A stretch of 64,000 nt of DNA from an uncultured Ectothiorhodospiraceae bacterium (lineage in GTDB: Bacteria; Pseudomonadota; Gammaproteobacteria; XJ16; Halofilaceae), in assembly GCA_913055615.1 (NCBI GenBank), contig CAJXKK010000010.1, positions 1 to 64,000 of the forward strand, in the 5' to 3' direction. The position numbers and the translations under genes were made by a program. Positions 8,749 to 18,409 of this stretch are shown here, piece after piece. The first letter of the stretch is position 1. Every line of letters starts with the position of its first letter. The notes beneath the pieces are model-generated. The model searched no databases, was not told where the DNA came from, and saw only the letters and a program-made list of their open reading frames with translations.

Positions 8749-9951
8749 ATGAGAACCACCATTACCAACGACATGCCAGAGTGGGTGATTACGGGCGCAC
8801 ACACCATGCTCCCCGACGGGACTCTCGAAGATGCATGCGTTCGCGTAGCAGGCTCATCCATCGTCGAGGTCACCGCCGATGAAGGCCAACCGAACGACCG
8901 CAGGATCGATGGCGCCGGTCGCTGGTTATTGCCGGGCATCGTTGATCTGCACGGTGACGCCTTCGAGCATCTGTTGATGCCGCGTCCTTCCGTTTACTTC
9001 GCGACCGGCATGGCGTTGGCCGAGGTGGACCGACAGGTCTGTGCCAACGGCATAACGACCGCGTTCCATGGACTCACCTACTCATGGGAGCCCGGATTGC
9101 GGGGCGGCGATACGGTGCGCGAAGTCATCAATACGATGGAGCGGCTGGAATCCAGCCTGGGGGCGGATACGCGTCTTCACCTGCGTTATGAGATGCACAA
9201 CATCGATGCCGTTGACGAAGTGGAACAGTGGCTTCGCGAAAAGCGTTTCAGCCTGTTGTCGCTCAATGACCACGCGCAGATGATCCTCGATCGGCTGGAC
9301 CGCGCCGACAAGCTGTCCGAGTACACCGGGCGATCCGGACTTTCGGCGAAGGAATATGCCGCGCTGGTCGAGCGCGTAATAGCGCGAGGTGACGAGGTCG
9401 ACGCAACGGTGCAGCGGGTATGCGATGCGGCCCGTGCCCAGGGAGTGGTGATCGCCTCACACGACGACGAATCGCCCCAATGGCGCCGGCACTTCCGTGC
9501 CAGGGGCGCCACCATCTGCGAATTCCCGTGCAACAGGCCGACGGCCATGGAAGCCCACGCGGCGGGCGACCCGATCGTTTTGGGCGCCCCGAACGTCCTG
9601 CGCGGACACAGCCACGATGGACGCCTGGATGCCTCCAGCGCCATTGCGAGCGGGCTATGCAATGCGCTCGCATCGGATTACTACTATCCCTCGCTGGCAG
9701 CGGCCCCGTTCCGCCTGGTTGAAAGGGGGGTGAGCGAACTGGCGAACGCCTGGTCGCTGGTTTCCTCGGGACCGGCCGCGGCGGCCGGCCTCTGCGACCG
9801 CGGCTACATCGAAGCCGGGCGGCGCGCGGACATGGTCCTGATGGACTTCGACCCCGACGGCAACCCCGCGATCGCGGCGACCATCGCCGGCGGACGTCTG
9901 GTGCATGCCGCCGCCCCGGATCTGTGCAGCGCGGTCTCCCGGGCGGCGTAA
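8749..9951 (+). CDS. phnM: Alpha-D-ribose 1-methylphosphonate 5-triphosphate diphosphatase
   Basis: A 400-residue amidohydrolase-fold enzyme of the C-P lyase pathway; it removes pyrophosphate from ribose 1-alkylphosphonate 5-triphosphate before the C-P bond is cut. The metal site motif reads GIVDLHGDAFEH (about residue 64), and later landmarks are YEMHNID, SLNDHA, IASHDDE and NVLRGHSHDG, all typical of PhnM. It opens the rightward catabolic operon just after the Pho box, and phnN begins six bases after its stop. The start ATG follows CCGGAG at a good distance. Confidence 0.95.
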   Translation: MRTTITNDMPEWVITGAHTMLPDGTLEDACVRVAGSSIVEVTADEGQPNDRRIDGAGRWLLPGIVDLHGDAFEHLLMPRPSVYFATGMALAEVDRQVCANGITTAFHGLTYSWEPGLRGGDTVREVINTMERLESSLGADTRLHLRYEMHNIDAVDEVEQWLREKRFSLLSLNDHAQMILDRLDRADKLSEYTGRSGLSAKEYAALVERVIARGDEVDATVQRVCDAARAQGVVIASHDDESPQWRRHFRARGATICEFPCNRPTAMEAHAAGDPIVLGAPNVLRGHSHDGRLDASSAIASGLCNALASDYYYPSLAAAPFRLVERGVSELANAWSLVSSGPAAAAGLCDRGYIEAGRRADMVLMDFDPDGNPAIAATIAGGRLVHAAAPDLCSAVSRAA

Positions 9952-9957
9952 CGGGAT

Positions 9958-10548
9958 ATGGCATCCGGACGGCTCATCTATCTGATCGGCCCATCCGGCG
10001 CGGGCAAGGACACGCTGTTGTGGGAGGCCTCACGTCGGCTCAGTCACCGCGGCAACGTGCGCTTCCCGCGCCGGGTCATCACCCGCCCCCGCGATCAGCG
10101 GGGCGACGATGTCCGGGAACTCTACGAATGGGCCGACGAAGCGCGTTTTCGAAGCCGGGAAATGCACGGTGACTTCCTGGTGACCTGGCGCAGCCATGGC
10201 CTTGCCTATGGCCTGCCCGGATCGATCCGGGAAGACCTTGCGGATCGGCGGGATGTCGTCGTGAACGGCTCGCGCGGCGCCCTGGATCGCGCGCGCGCGG
10301 CGGTCGAGCGGATCCAGCCGGTCTACATCTGGGCCGACGCGAACACGCTCGCGCAGCGCCTTCGGCAACGCGGGCGCGAAGACGAGGCTGATATCGAGCA
10401 CCGGATCGCGCGCGGCTCGGCGTATGCGATCCCGCAAGACGCGGCCGTCATCGACAACAGCGGCAGTCTCGACGACGCCATCGGTGCGCTCTGTCGCATC
10501 CTCGGCCCTACCTGCGACGACGCGACCGCAAACGGGCGGTTCGCATGA
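9958..10548 (+). CDS. phnN: Ribose 1,5-bisphosphate phosphokinase
   Basis: A 196-residue kinase related to guanylate kinase. It phosphorylates ribose 1,5-bisphosphate to PRPP, the last step of the ribose branch of the C-P lyase pathway. The P-loop GPSGAGKDT is at residues 11-19, followed by the RVITRPRDQRGDD strand and the FLVTWRSHGLAYGLP segment characteristic of PhnN. It begins six bases after phnM. Its presence without phnP nearby raises the question of which enzyme opens the ribose cyclic phosphate; the 2H phosphoesterase at the end of the operon is the obvious candidate. Confidence 0.93.
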   Translation: MASGRLIYLIGPSGAGKDTLLWEASRRLSHRGNVRFPRRVITRPRDQRGDDVRELYEWADEARFRSREMHGDFLVTWRSHGLAYGLPGSIREDLADRRDVVVNGSRGALDRARAAVERIQPVYIWADANTLAQRLRQRGREDEADIEHRIARGSAYAIPQDAAVIDNSGSLDDAIGALCRILGPTCDDATANGRFA

Positions 10549-10551
10549 GCG

Positions 10552-10570
10552 TTGTCATGAGCGTTGTCAC
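10552..10570 (+). repeat. Tandem 12-base duplication with Pho-like units before phnG
   Basis: The sequence ATGAGCGTTGTC occurs twice in a row just after phnN. It places TTGTCAT (10552-10558) and TTGTCAC (10564-10570) 12 bases apart. These resemble Pho box units but the period is 12 instead of 11. It may be a weak internal regulatory site for phnG onward, or a chance duplication. Confidence 0.4.
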
Positions 10571-10651
10571 ATGCCTGTGATCCCCGGATTGCACCATGAC
10601 ACTGATTGACAGCAGACGACTCCACCATCGCCGGGAATTGCACACGATCCC

Positions 10652-11098
10652 ATGGACCATCGCAATCGTCAGCGCCGCCTCGCTTTGCTCGCCCGTGCCC
10701 AGCTCACGCGTCTGCACGCGTGCTGGCATCAGTTCGACGATCAGCCCGTGGTCACGCGACTGCGCGGACCGGAGACCGGATTGGCCATGATCCGCGGGCG
10801 CATCGATGCGCGCGGCGGCCGCTTCAATCTCGGCGAAGTCACGGTGGCACGTGCCAGCGTCCGCCTGGACGACGGCACGGTCGGGCACGGCTACGTGCTC
10901 GGACGTTCACTCGAGCATGCCGAATGGATCGCGGTCTACGACGCCATGGCGCAGCACGCGCGATTCGCTGACACCATCGAGACGCAACTGCTCGAACCGA
11001 CCGAACGCGCCGTCGCAGCGGCGCGGGAGAAGATCCGGCGCCGGGCCGGAGCCACACGCTGCCGCTTCGACACACTCGTGCGCGAGGCCGCCCCGTGA
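10652..11098 (+). CDS. phnG: C-P lyase core complex subunit PhnG
   Basis: A 148-residue protein, the usual size of PhnG, a subunit of the PhnGHIJ core that attaches alkylphosphonate to the ribose of ATP and then cuts the C-P bond. It shows the family strands TGLAMIRGRIDARGGRFNLGE and GHGYVLGRSLEHAEW. The gene sits about 100 bases after phnN, the only sizeable gap in the operon, and its stop overlaps the phnH start (GTGA). The assignment rests on similarity plus its fixed position before phnH-I-J. Confidence 0.92.
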   Translation: MDHRNRQRRLALLARAQLTRLHACWHQFDDQPVVTRLRGPETGLAMIRGRIDARGGRFNLGEVTVARASVRLDDGTVGHGYVLGRSLEHAEWIAVYDAMAQHARFADTIETQLLEPTERAVAAAREKIRRRAGATRCRFDTLVREAAP

Positions 11099-11685
11099 AC
11101 GCATCGATGCCCGGGTTTACGGACAGCGTGGAGGATGCCCAGCGCGTATTCCGGGCGGCGCTTTCGGCAATGTCGTATCCGGGGCGCATCGAGCGCATCG
11201 ACACGCCGGCAGTGGCACCGCCACCGTTCTCGCGCGCCTGTGTGGCCCTTGCGTTGTCGCTGATCGACGAGACGACGCCCGTCTGGCTCGGACAGGCGCA
11301 CGCCGCAGCCATCGGGCACTTGCAGTTCCACTGCGGGGCACGCGTGGTCGATGCGCCGGCATGCGCCGATTTCGGCATCACACACGCGAGCACATGCCCC
11401 ATGCCGGAGCGGTGGGCGCCGGGGACCGCCGCCGAGCCCCATCGATCGGCAACGCTGCTGCTGGAGGTCGACAGCCTCGGCGCGGGCCAGCGCTATCGTC
11501 TGAGCGGGCCTGGCATGTCCGGCGAGCGATATCTGGACTGCCACGGTCTGCCCCGGGAATGGCTCGCGGCCCGGGCCGCGAACGACTTTCCCTGCGGCGT
11601 CGATATATTCCTGACCAGCGGCGATCTCATGGCGGCACTGCCGCGTACGACCCGAGTCGAGGCCCAGGCATGTACACCACGCTGA
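11095..11685 (+). CDS. phnH: C-P lyase core complex subunit PhnH
   Basis: A 196-residue subunit of the C-P lyase core complex, structurally a catalytically silent relative of PLP aminotransferase folds. Landmarks are AQRVFRAALSAMSYPGR near the N terminus and the C-terminal CGVDIFLTSGDLMAALPRTT, both typical of PhnH. Translation probably starts at GTG 11095, which overlaps the phnG stop as GTGA; an ATG four codons later is an alternative. The 3' end overlaps phnI by 16 bases, showing tight coupling. Confidence 0.93.
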   Translation: MNASMPGFTDSVEDAQRVFRAALSAMSYPGRIERIDTPAVAPPPFSRACVALALSLIDETTPVWLGQAHAAAIGHLQFHCGARVVDAPACADFGITHASTCPMPERWAPGTAAEPHRSATLLLEVDSLGAGQRYRLSGPGMSGERYLDCHGLPREWLAARAANDFPCGVDIFLTSGDLMAALPRTTRVEAQACTPR

Positions 11686-12758
11686 AGGCCTCGCGCGAGG
11701 CCATCGACAATGCCCATCGCTGGCAGGCAGAGGCACCCCGCGGCGATGCCGGCTCCCCATCGATGGCGCCGGCGCAGATCAGTGGCCAGCTGCACCACGC
11801 CACCGAGCGTGTGATGGCCGAAGGCGCCCTCTACGATCCGGAACTCGCCGCCATGGCATTGCGGCAGGCCAGCGGTGATGTGCCGGAGGCCGTGCATCTG
11901 CTGCGCGCATTCCGCGCGACGCTGCCACGCTTTGCCACCAGCCTGCCCATAGACACCGACCGCATGTGCCCGCACCGCCGGATATCCGCCGTACAGAAGG
12001 AGCCGGCGGGCGGTCAGCTCCTCGGCCCGACCACGGACTATGGCCATCGCCTGCTCGACATGGCCACGCAGGACGCACAAGCCACGGCACCCGCCGAAGG
12101 CGAACCGGCCTCCGTGGATAGCCGGGTGTCCGATGAGCTGCTCGCGGACGGCCTGCTCGAAGCGGCGGAAACCGGCATCGAAGACGCGGACCCGCCCGAC
12201 CTGGGCCAGCAGGCCCTGCAACTGCCGGTCGATCGCGCGCTGCGCCTGCAGGCCCTGGCCCGCGGCGACGAGGGCTTCCTGCTCGGACTGGCCTATTCCA
12301 GTCAGCGGGGAAGCGCCAACACGCGCCCGCACCTGGCCGAACTCCGTGTCGGCGATGTCGCCGTCGAATTGATCCCCCCGGAACTCGGCTTCGCCATCGA
12401 TATCGGCGAGATCACCGTCAGTGAGTGCGAGACCGTGCACCGGCCCGCCGCCGAGACGGAGGGTTCGCCGCGGTTCACGCGCGGCTACGGGCTTGCATTC
12501 GGCCACTGTGAGCGTAAGGCGCTCGTGGTCGCGCTGGTCGATCGGGCGCTGCGTGCCGAGTCCCTGGGCGAGGACACCTCCGCCCCCGCCTGCCGCCAGG
12601 ATTTCGTGCTGGAGAACTGCGACAGCGTGCCCGCAAGCGGCTTTCTGGAGCACCTCAAGCTGCCGCACTACGTCGATTTCCACAGTGCCGCGTTCACGCT
12701 GCGGGATCTGCAGCGCCGGGCATCCACCGCACCCGCTGCAGAGGGCGAATCGGCATGA
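11670..12758 (+). CDS. phnI: C-P lyase core complex subunit PhnI (nucleosidase)
   Basis: A 362-residue subunit that, with PhnG, PhnH and PhnL, displaces adenine from ATP to form ribose alkylphosphonate triphosphate. The N-terminal MYTTLKASREAIDNAH, the middle LPRFATSLPIDTDRM and the C-terminal LKLPHYVDFHSAAFTLRD regions match the family. Start ATG 11670 lies inside the end of phnH; the stop overlaps phnJ as ATGA. A longer in-frame open stretch continues upstream but would run through phnG and phnH, so it is not used. Confidence 0.95.
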   Translation: MYTTLKASREAIDNAHRWQAEAPRGDAGSPSMAPAQISGQLHHATERVMAEGALYDPELAAMALRQASGDVPEAVHLLRAFRATLPRFATSLPIDTDRMCPHRRISAVQKEPAGGQLLGPTTDYGHRLLDMATQDAQATAPAEGEPASVDSRVSDELLADGLLEAAETGIEDADPPDLGQQALQLPVDRALRLQALARGDEGFLLGLAYSSQRGSANTRPHLAELRVGDVAVELIPPELGFAIDIGEITVSECETVHRPAAETEGSPRFTRGYGLAFGHCERKALVVALVDRALRAESLGEDTSAPACRQDFVLENCDSVPASGFLEHLKLPHYVDFHSAAFTLRDLQRRASTAPAAEGESA

Positions 12759-13609
12759 GCGCAACGCCCACTTACAACCACGCCTACCTGGACGAGACCA
12801 CCAAGCGCATGCTGCGCCGGACGATACTGAAGGCCGTGGCGATTCCGGGTTTCCAAGTGCCATTCGCCGCTCGCGAGATGCCCCTGCCTTACGGGTGGGG
12901 CACGGGCGGGATTCAGTTGACCGCCGCGTTGATCGGCCCCACCGACGTGCTCAAGGTGATCGATCAGGGCGACGATCACAGTACCAACGCCGTGAGCATC
13001 CGGCGCTTCTTCGAGCGTACTGCCGCGGCGACGACGACGGCCTCCACGACAAAGGCCACGCTCATCCAGACGCGCCATCGCATCCCGGAAACGCCACTCA
13101 CGGAATCCCAGATCCTGGTCTACCAGGTACCGCGGCCCGATCCGCTGCGCTCGCTCGAGGACGACGCCGAGCAGCGCTCACGCATGCATGCCTATGGTGA
13201 TTACGGCCGCATGCGTCTGCTGCTCTATGAACAGATCACGCGCAGCGGGTGTATCACGCAACCCTACAACTACCCGGCAATGGTCGAGGGGGGCTACCTC
13301 ATGAGTCCGAGCCCGATCCCGGCTTTCGACAACCCCAGGCTCGACAACAGCCCGGCACTGCAGGTGTTCGGCGCAGGTCGCGAGCAGCGCATCTACGCAA
13401 TCCCGCCGTACACGCACGTCGCCAGCCTCGACTTCATCGATTACCCGTTCGCGCCGGAACGCCCACCAGGAAAATGCGCACTCTGCGGCTCGGGATCGAG
13501 TTGGCTCGATGCGTTGGCGATCGACGATGCCGGCAACCGCCAGTACGTCTGCTCGGACACGGACTACTGTCAGCGTCGCCAGACCGCCCGGGCTGAAGAG
13601 GTTCGGTAA
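12755..13609 (+). CDS. phnJ: Alpha-D-ribose 1-methylphosphonate 5-phosphate C-P lyase
   Basis: The radical SAM enzyme that breaks the carbon-phosphorus bond, giving the hydrocarbon (methane from methylphosphonate) and ribose 1,2-cyclic phosphate 5-phosphate. At 284 residues it has every catalytic feature at the same number as in E. coli PhnJ: Gly32 in AIPGFQ, cluster cysteines 241, 244 and 266, and Cys272 for the thiyl radical. This conservation makes an active enzyme very likely. It is coupled to phnI (ATGA) and to phnK (TAATG). Confidence 0.97.
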   Translation: MSATPTYNHAYLDETTKRMLRRTILKAVAIPGFQVPFAAREMPLPYGWGTGGIQLTAALIGPTDVLKVIDQGDDHSTNAVSIRRFFERTAAATTTASTTKATLIQTRHRIPETPLTESQILVYQVPRPDPLRSLEDDAEQRSRMHAYGDYGRMRLLLYEQITRSGCITQPYNYPAMVEGGYLMSPSPIPAFDNPRLDNSPALQVFGAGREQRIYAIPPYTHVASLDFIDYPFAPERPPGKCALCGSGSSWLDALAIDDAGNRQYVCSDTDYCQRRQTARAEEVR

Positions 13610-14379
13610 TGAGCGAACCGGTACTGCAGCTTAAACGGATGAGCCACGCGTATCCGGGCGGCCTCGGCTGCAGCGGCGTCGAACTGGAGATCCATCCGGG
13701 AGAGATCGTCGCCATCGTGGGTGAATCCGGGGCCGGCAAATCGACGCTGCTCGACTGCGCCTCCGGGCGACTGCGGCCGACAGGCGGTGTTGTGCGGTTG
13801 TGCCGGGGCGGTCCACCGCAAGACCTCTACGCACTCGCGGCCGATGAACGCCAGGCCTTTTTGCGCGGCTGTCTTGCGCGCATCCACCAGAACCCGCGCG
13901 ACGGTATCCGCTACGGGATCAGCGCCAGCGGCAACGTTGCCGAGCCGCTGCTGGCGACCGGCGAACGCCACTATGGCGCCGTGCGCGAGCAGGCCTTGCA
14001 GTGGCTTGCGCAGGTCGAGATCGACCGCGCGCGCGCCGACGATCTGCCCGACCATTTCTCCGGAGGTATGCAACAGCGCGTGCAGATAGCGCGCGCTCTG
14101 GTGACGCGGCCGGCAGTCCTCCTGGCCGATGAGCCAACGGGCGGTCTCGACGTTTCCGTGCAGGCCACGCTGATCGAACTCCTGCGAAAGCTGGTGCGTG
14201 ACCACCGGATCGCCATGGTCGTGGTTACACACGACCTCGCGGTGGCCCGCTATCTGGCCAGCCGCATGCTGGTCATGCGCGCCGGGCAAGTCGTCGAGGC
14301 CGGGCTCACCGACCAGGTGCTGCAGGACCCGCAGCACCCCTACTCGCAATCGCTTGTCGCGTCGGTGTTGCGCGGATGA
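13609..14379 (+). CDS. phnK: C-P lyase ABC-type ATPase PhnK
   Basis: A 256-residue ABC ATPase that binds the PhnGHIJ core rather than a membrane transporter. Walker A is GESGAGKST, the signature is FSGGMQQRVQIARAL, Walker B is VLLADEP with the GGLDVSVQ D-loop, and the H-loop is VVTHDLAVA. The GGLDVSVQA motif is typical of the oligopeptide-transporter-like ATPase group to which PhnK belongs. Its ATG overlaps the phnJ stop and its stop overlaps phnL (ATGA). Confidence 0.94.
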   Translation: MSEPVLQLKRMSHAYPGGLGCSGVELEIHPGEIVAIVGESGAGKSTLLDCASGRLRPTGGVVRLCRGGPPQDLYALAADERQAFLRGCLARIHQNPRDGIRYGISASGNVAEPLLATGERHYGAVREQALQWLAQVEIDRARADDLPDHFSGGMQQRVQIARALVTRPAVLLADEPTGGLDVSVQATLIELLRKLVRDHRIAMVVVTHDLAVARYLASRMLVMRAGQVVEAGLTDQVLQDPQHPYSQSLVASVLRG

Positions 14380-15092
14380 AATTCGATGATCCCACGCTGC
14401 AGGTGCGTAACCTCAGCAAGACCTTCGTCGTCCACCCGCAGGGTGGTCTTCACCTGCCCGTCCTGCGGGATGTGAATCTGACGGCCCACCAGGGCGAATG
14501 CGTAGCTCTGACCGGGCCGTCCGGTTGTGGCAAGTCGACCCTGATCCGCTGCCTGTACGGTAGTTATGTCTGCGATTCCGGCGAGATCCAGGTACATCAC
14601 GGCGACCGCCGCATCGACCTGGCGAGCGCCAGCGCGCGCGAGATCCTGGCGGTGCGGCACGAGTCGATCGGATATGTAAGCCAGTTCCTGCAGGCGGTAC
14701 CGCGCGTTCCCACGCTCGGGCTTGTCGCGGAAGCGTTGATCGCGCGCGGGATCGAGTCCGAGCCGGCCTACGCGCGCGCCCGCGAGATGCTGATGCAACT
14801 GGGTGTTTCACCGCGCTTGTGGGACCTCCCACCCGCGACCTTCTCCGGCGGCGAACAGCAGCGGGTGAATATCGCCGCCGGCCTGATCGACCGCAAACCG
14901 ATTCTGCTGATGGACGAGCCGACCGCCTCGCTGGATGCAGGCAACGCGCAGACGGTAATCGATCTGATGCGGGCCGCATGCGCCGCCGGCTCCAGCGTCG
15001 TGGTCATCCTGCACGACTCGGCACAGCGCCGACTCGCGTGCGATCGCGAGATCCACCTGCCGGCTTGCGTCGAGCAGGCGGCGACCGGGTAA
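14376..15092 (+). CDS. phnL: C-P lyase ABC-type ATPase PhnL
   Basis: A 238-residue ABC ATPase of the C-P lyase machinery, needed with PhnGHI for the first step and able to bind the core complex with PhnK. Walker A is GPSGCGKST, the signature FSGGEQQRVNIAAGL, Walker B ILLMDEPTASLD, and the segment VRHESIGYVSQFLQAVPRV is characteristic of PhnL. Coupled to phnK through ATGA. It is the last core gene; the 2H phosphoesterase gene begins 16 bases after its stop. Confidence 0.95.
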   Translation: MKFDDPTLQVRNLSKTFVVHPQGGLHLPVLRDVNLTAHQGECVALTGPSGCGKSTLIRCLYGSYVCDSGEIQVHHGDRRIDLASASAREILAVRHESIGYVSQFLQAVPRVPTLGLVAEALIARGIESEPAYARAREMLMQLGVSPRLWDLPPATFSGGEQQRVNIAAGLIDRKPILLMDEPTASLDAGNAQTVIDLMRAACAAGSSVVVILHDSAQRRLACDREIHLPACVEQAATG

Positions 15093-15108
15093 TCCCGGTA
15101 CAAGACGC

Positions 15109-15858
15109 ATGGCTGCACGCTACGCCATCTACTACGCTCCCCCGCGTGACGGCGCACTTTGGGTACGCGGCTGTCGATGGCTCGGCCGCGATCCGGAAAC
15201 CGGCACAAGCTGGCAGTCACCGGGCTGGCTGGCGCCGGATGACTGGCACAAGCTTGTTGCCGAGCCGAGGCGTTACGGTCTGCACGCCACCGTTAAAGCC
15301 CCGTTTCATCTGGCCTCGCCAACGGGTGAAGCCGCTGTCGAGAAGGAACTTGCCCGGATCTGCGCAAGGCATCGGCCGTTCCTGCTGCCCCCACTCCAAC
15401 TCGCCGACAATGGCGGCTACCTCGTGCTCAGACCGCGTACGCCGGACCCACGCATGGATGCACTCGCAGCGGATTGCCTGGAGACATTCGAGCCCTTGCG
15501 CGCGCGCACCGGCGACGCGCACCGTCTCCAGCGCGGCGGCCGCGCGCGACTGAACCCACGACAGCGCGAGCTCGTACGCCATTACGGCTATCCGCACTGC
15601 GCCGAACGCTTTCGCTTCCATATAACGCTGACCTCGCGGCTATCGTCGCGCGCGCGACAGCAACTCGCGCCCATGTTGCGGCTCCTGTTTGCCCCCGTGC
15701 TGCATGCGCAGCGAATCCCGGCACACGAACTCGCGATCTTCCGCCAGGCGCATGCGGGTGCACCGTTCGAACTGACACAACGGGTTGGCCTCGGCGTGGC
15801 TTGCCCTTCGGGCGCGGAACGAGTTGATCCCACCGACGTACGCGAATCGATCATCTGA
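15109..15858 (+). CDS. 2H phosphoesterase-family protein of the phn operon (DUF1045)
   Basis: A 249-residue member of the DUF1045 family regularly found in phn operons. It has the two H-x-T/S type motifs of 2H phosphoesterases: HATVKAPF near residue 63 and FRFHITLT near residue 169. Such enzymes open cyclic or 2'-5' phosphodiesters. No phnP gene (the metallo-beta-lactamase that opens ribose cyclic phosphate in E. coli) is present in this operon, so this protein may perform that step; this is inference from motifs and place. It is the last gene of the operon, 16 bases after phnL. Confidence 0.85.
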   Translation: MAARYAIYYAPPRDGALWVRGCRWLGRDPETGTSWQSPGWLAPDDWHKLVAEPRRYGLHATVKAPFHLASPTGEAAVEKELARICARHRPFLLPPLQLADNGGYLVLRPRTPDPRMDALAADCLETFEPLRARTGDAHRLQRGGRARLNPRQRELVRHYGYPHCAERFRFHITLTSRLSSRARQQLAPMLRLLFAPVLHAQRIPAHELAIFRQAHAGAPFELTQRVGLGVACPSGAERVDPTDVRESII

Positions 15859-15954
15859 TCGAACCGATTCGCCACCATCAGTGCGAATCCCCGGCCGGAT
15901 TCCCGTGAGCCGTGGACTGGGCGACTGCCACGGCGGCGCGGTATCATTGGCAGG

Positions 15955-16398
15955 ATGGAGACGCTCAAGGAAACGGAACCACTCGCCGAAGGCACGCGCC
16001 TCGCCTGGACCGACGTACGCGCGGCCCTGCGTTTCGACGCGAGCGGACTGATCCCGGCCATCGCCCAGCAGCATGACACCGGCGAGGTGCTGATGCTGGC
16101 CTGGATGAACGCGGCGGCACTTGATGAGACCCTGGCCACCAGCCGGGTCGTCTACTGGTCGCGCTCACGCCGCAAACTCTGGCGCAAGGGCGAATCCTCG
16201 GGCCAGATCCAGCGGCTCATCGACGTGCGTATCGACTGCGACGGCGATGCCCTGCTCCTGCGCGTGGACCAGGCCGGCCCCGCATGCCATACGGGCCGCC
16301 GCAGCTGTTTCTACCACCGGATTGATGGCGACGCGGTCGAGATCACCGGGGCGCCTCTGATCGATCCCGCCCATCTGTATGGACCATCCGGCTCGTAA
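15955..16398 (+). CDS. hisI: Phosphoribosyl-AMP cyclohydrolase
   Basis: A 147-residue zinc enzyme of histidine synthesis, opening the adenine ring of phosphoribosyl-AMP. Landmarks: [27 protein letters not shown], the acidic metal site DCDGDALLL and the zinc motif [11 protein letters not shown]. It is the monofunctional form, without the HisE pyrophosphohydrolase domain. The N-terminal 25 residues extend beyond the usual family start, and no better start is visible. It lies alone between the phn operon and cysS, with no other his genes near. Confidence 0.93.
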   Translation: METLKETEPLAEGTRLAWTDVRAALRFDASGLIPAIAQQHDTGEVLMLAWMNAAALDETLATSRVVYWSRSRRKLWRKGESSGQIQRLIDVRIDCDGDALLLRVDQAGPACHTGRRSCFYHRIDGDAVEITGAPLIDPAHLYGPSGS

Positions 16399-16435
16399 CA
16401 CGCGCCGGCCACCCTCACGAACCAAAGACGGAACC

Positions 16436-17844
<1,409 letters not shown>

Positions 17845-17848
<4 letters not shown>

Positions 17849-18081
17849 AACGCCTGCTGATCGGTCTGGTCCGGGGCTACGCCCGCTATATCAGCCCGTT
17901 CACCGCGCCCAGCTGCCGCTTCTTCCCGAGCTGCTCCGAATACGCCGAGGAGGCGATCCGCCGCCACGGCGCGCTCCGCGGCGGTTGGCTCGCCCTGCGC
18001 CGGATCCTGCGCTGCCATCCTTTCTGTCCGGGCGGTTATGACCCCGTGCCCCGGTCGCATCGGGATCGCGGGGACCTTTGA
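17845..18081 (+). CDS. yidD: YidD, membrane protein insertion efficiency factor
   Basis: A 78-residue YidD with the family core [21 protein letters not shown] and [13 protein letters not shown]. YidD assists YidC in inserting inner-membrane proteins, probably as a peripheral amphipathic protein. The gene is usually found between rnpA and yidC near the replication origin; here it is translationally coupled (ATGA) to cysS. That location is unusual and might mean a second copy or a rearrangement. A palindromic element and a strong two-way terminator follow. Confidence 0.93.
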
Positions 18082-18130
18082 ATCTCTCGCCGCCATAGGC
18101 GATTCGAACCGCCCAATCGGCGAAGTCGTT

Positions 18131-18211
18131 GATCGCGAGCGAGCTCGCTCGTGCACACCAGACAGCGGCTGCGGTGTGCCGAAGCCTGTAGGAGCGAGCT
18201 CGCTCGCGATT
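18131..18211. repeat. REPIN: paired inverted REP-like palindromes, copy 1
   Basis: Two palindromic units in inverted orientation, left unit beginning GATCGCGAGCGAGCTCGC and right unit GTAGGAGCGAGCTCGCTC, separated by a short spacer with CGGTGTGCCGAAGCCTG. The same 81-base arrangement recurs, reversed, at 29684-29764. The unit resembles the REP sequences of Pseudomonas (GTAGGAGCGAGCTTGCTCGC). Such elements are spread by RAYT transposases, none of which is in the window. Confidence 0.85.
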
Positions 18212-18232
18212 GCACCGTCGAGAACCCCATAC

Positions 18233-18265
18233 AAAAAAAGCCCGGCTGTGAGCCGGGCTTTTTTT
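18233..18265. terminator. Bidirectional intrinsic terminator between yidD and tRNA-Glu
   Basis: A perfect 8-base stem GCCCGGCT/AGCCGGGC with a 3-base loop, flanked by seven A on one side and seven T on the other. It can stop leftward transcripts after tRNA-Glu, only 4 bases past its CCA end, and rightward ones after cysS-yidD. Confidence 0.92.
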
Positions 18266-18268
18266 GTA

Positions 18269-18343
18269 TGGCGTCCCCAAGGGGATTCGAACCCCTATTA
18301 CTGCCGTGAAAGGGCAGTGTCCTAACCGTTAGACGATGGGGAC
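18269..18343 (-). tRNA. tRNA-Glu (anticodon TTC)
   Basis: A 75-base tRNA with the CCA end encoded. The acceptor arm GTCCCCA pairs with TGGGGAC, the anticodon loop reads CTTTCAC (anticodon TTC), and the T arm AGGGGTTCGAATCCCCT is canonical. It closely resembles other bacterial tRNA-Glu. It has its own near-consensus promoter 67 bases upstream and a terminator just downstream, so it is a single-gene unit. Confidence 0.98.
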
Positions 18344-18409
18344 CTGTTTTTCGGTTCGGCTGGCGCGCGAAGAACTGGCCGGGTCGCGGGCGCTGCGCGA
18401 ACCGCGCGA

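Noticed and set aside
10806-11669. N-terminal extension of phnI by nearly 290 codons
   Set aside because: It would run through phnG and phnH in another frame; the conserved PhnI start is at 11670.
4711-15858. Recent horizontal transfer of the phn island
   Set aside because: Codon and base composition look like the neighbours by eye, and no integrase, tRNA junction or direct repeats flank it; a composition test would be needed to say more.
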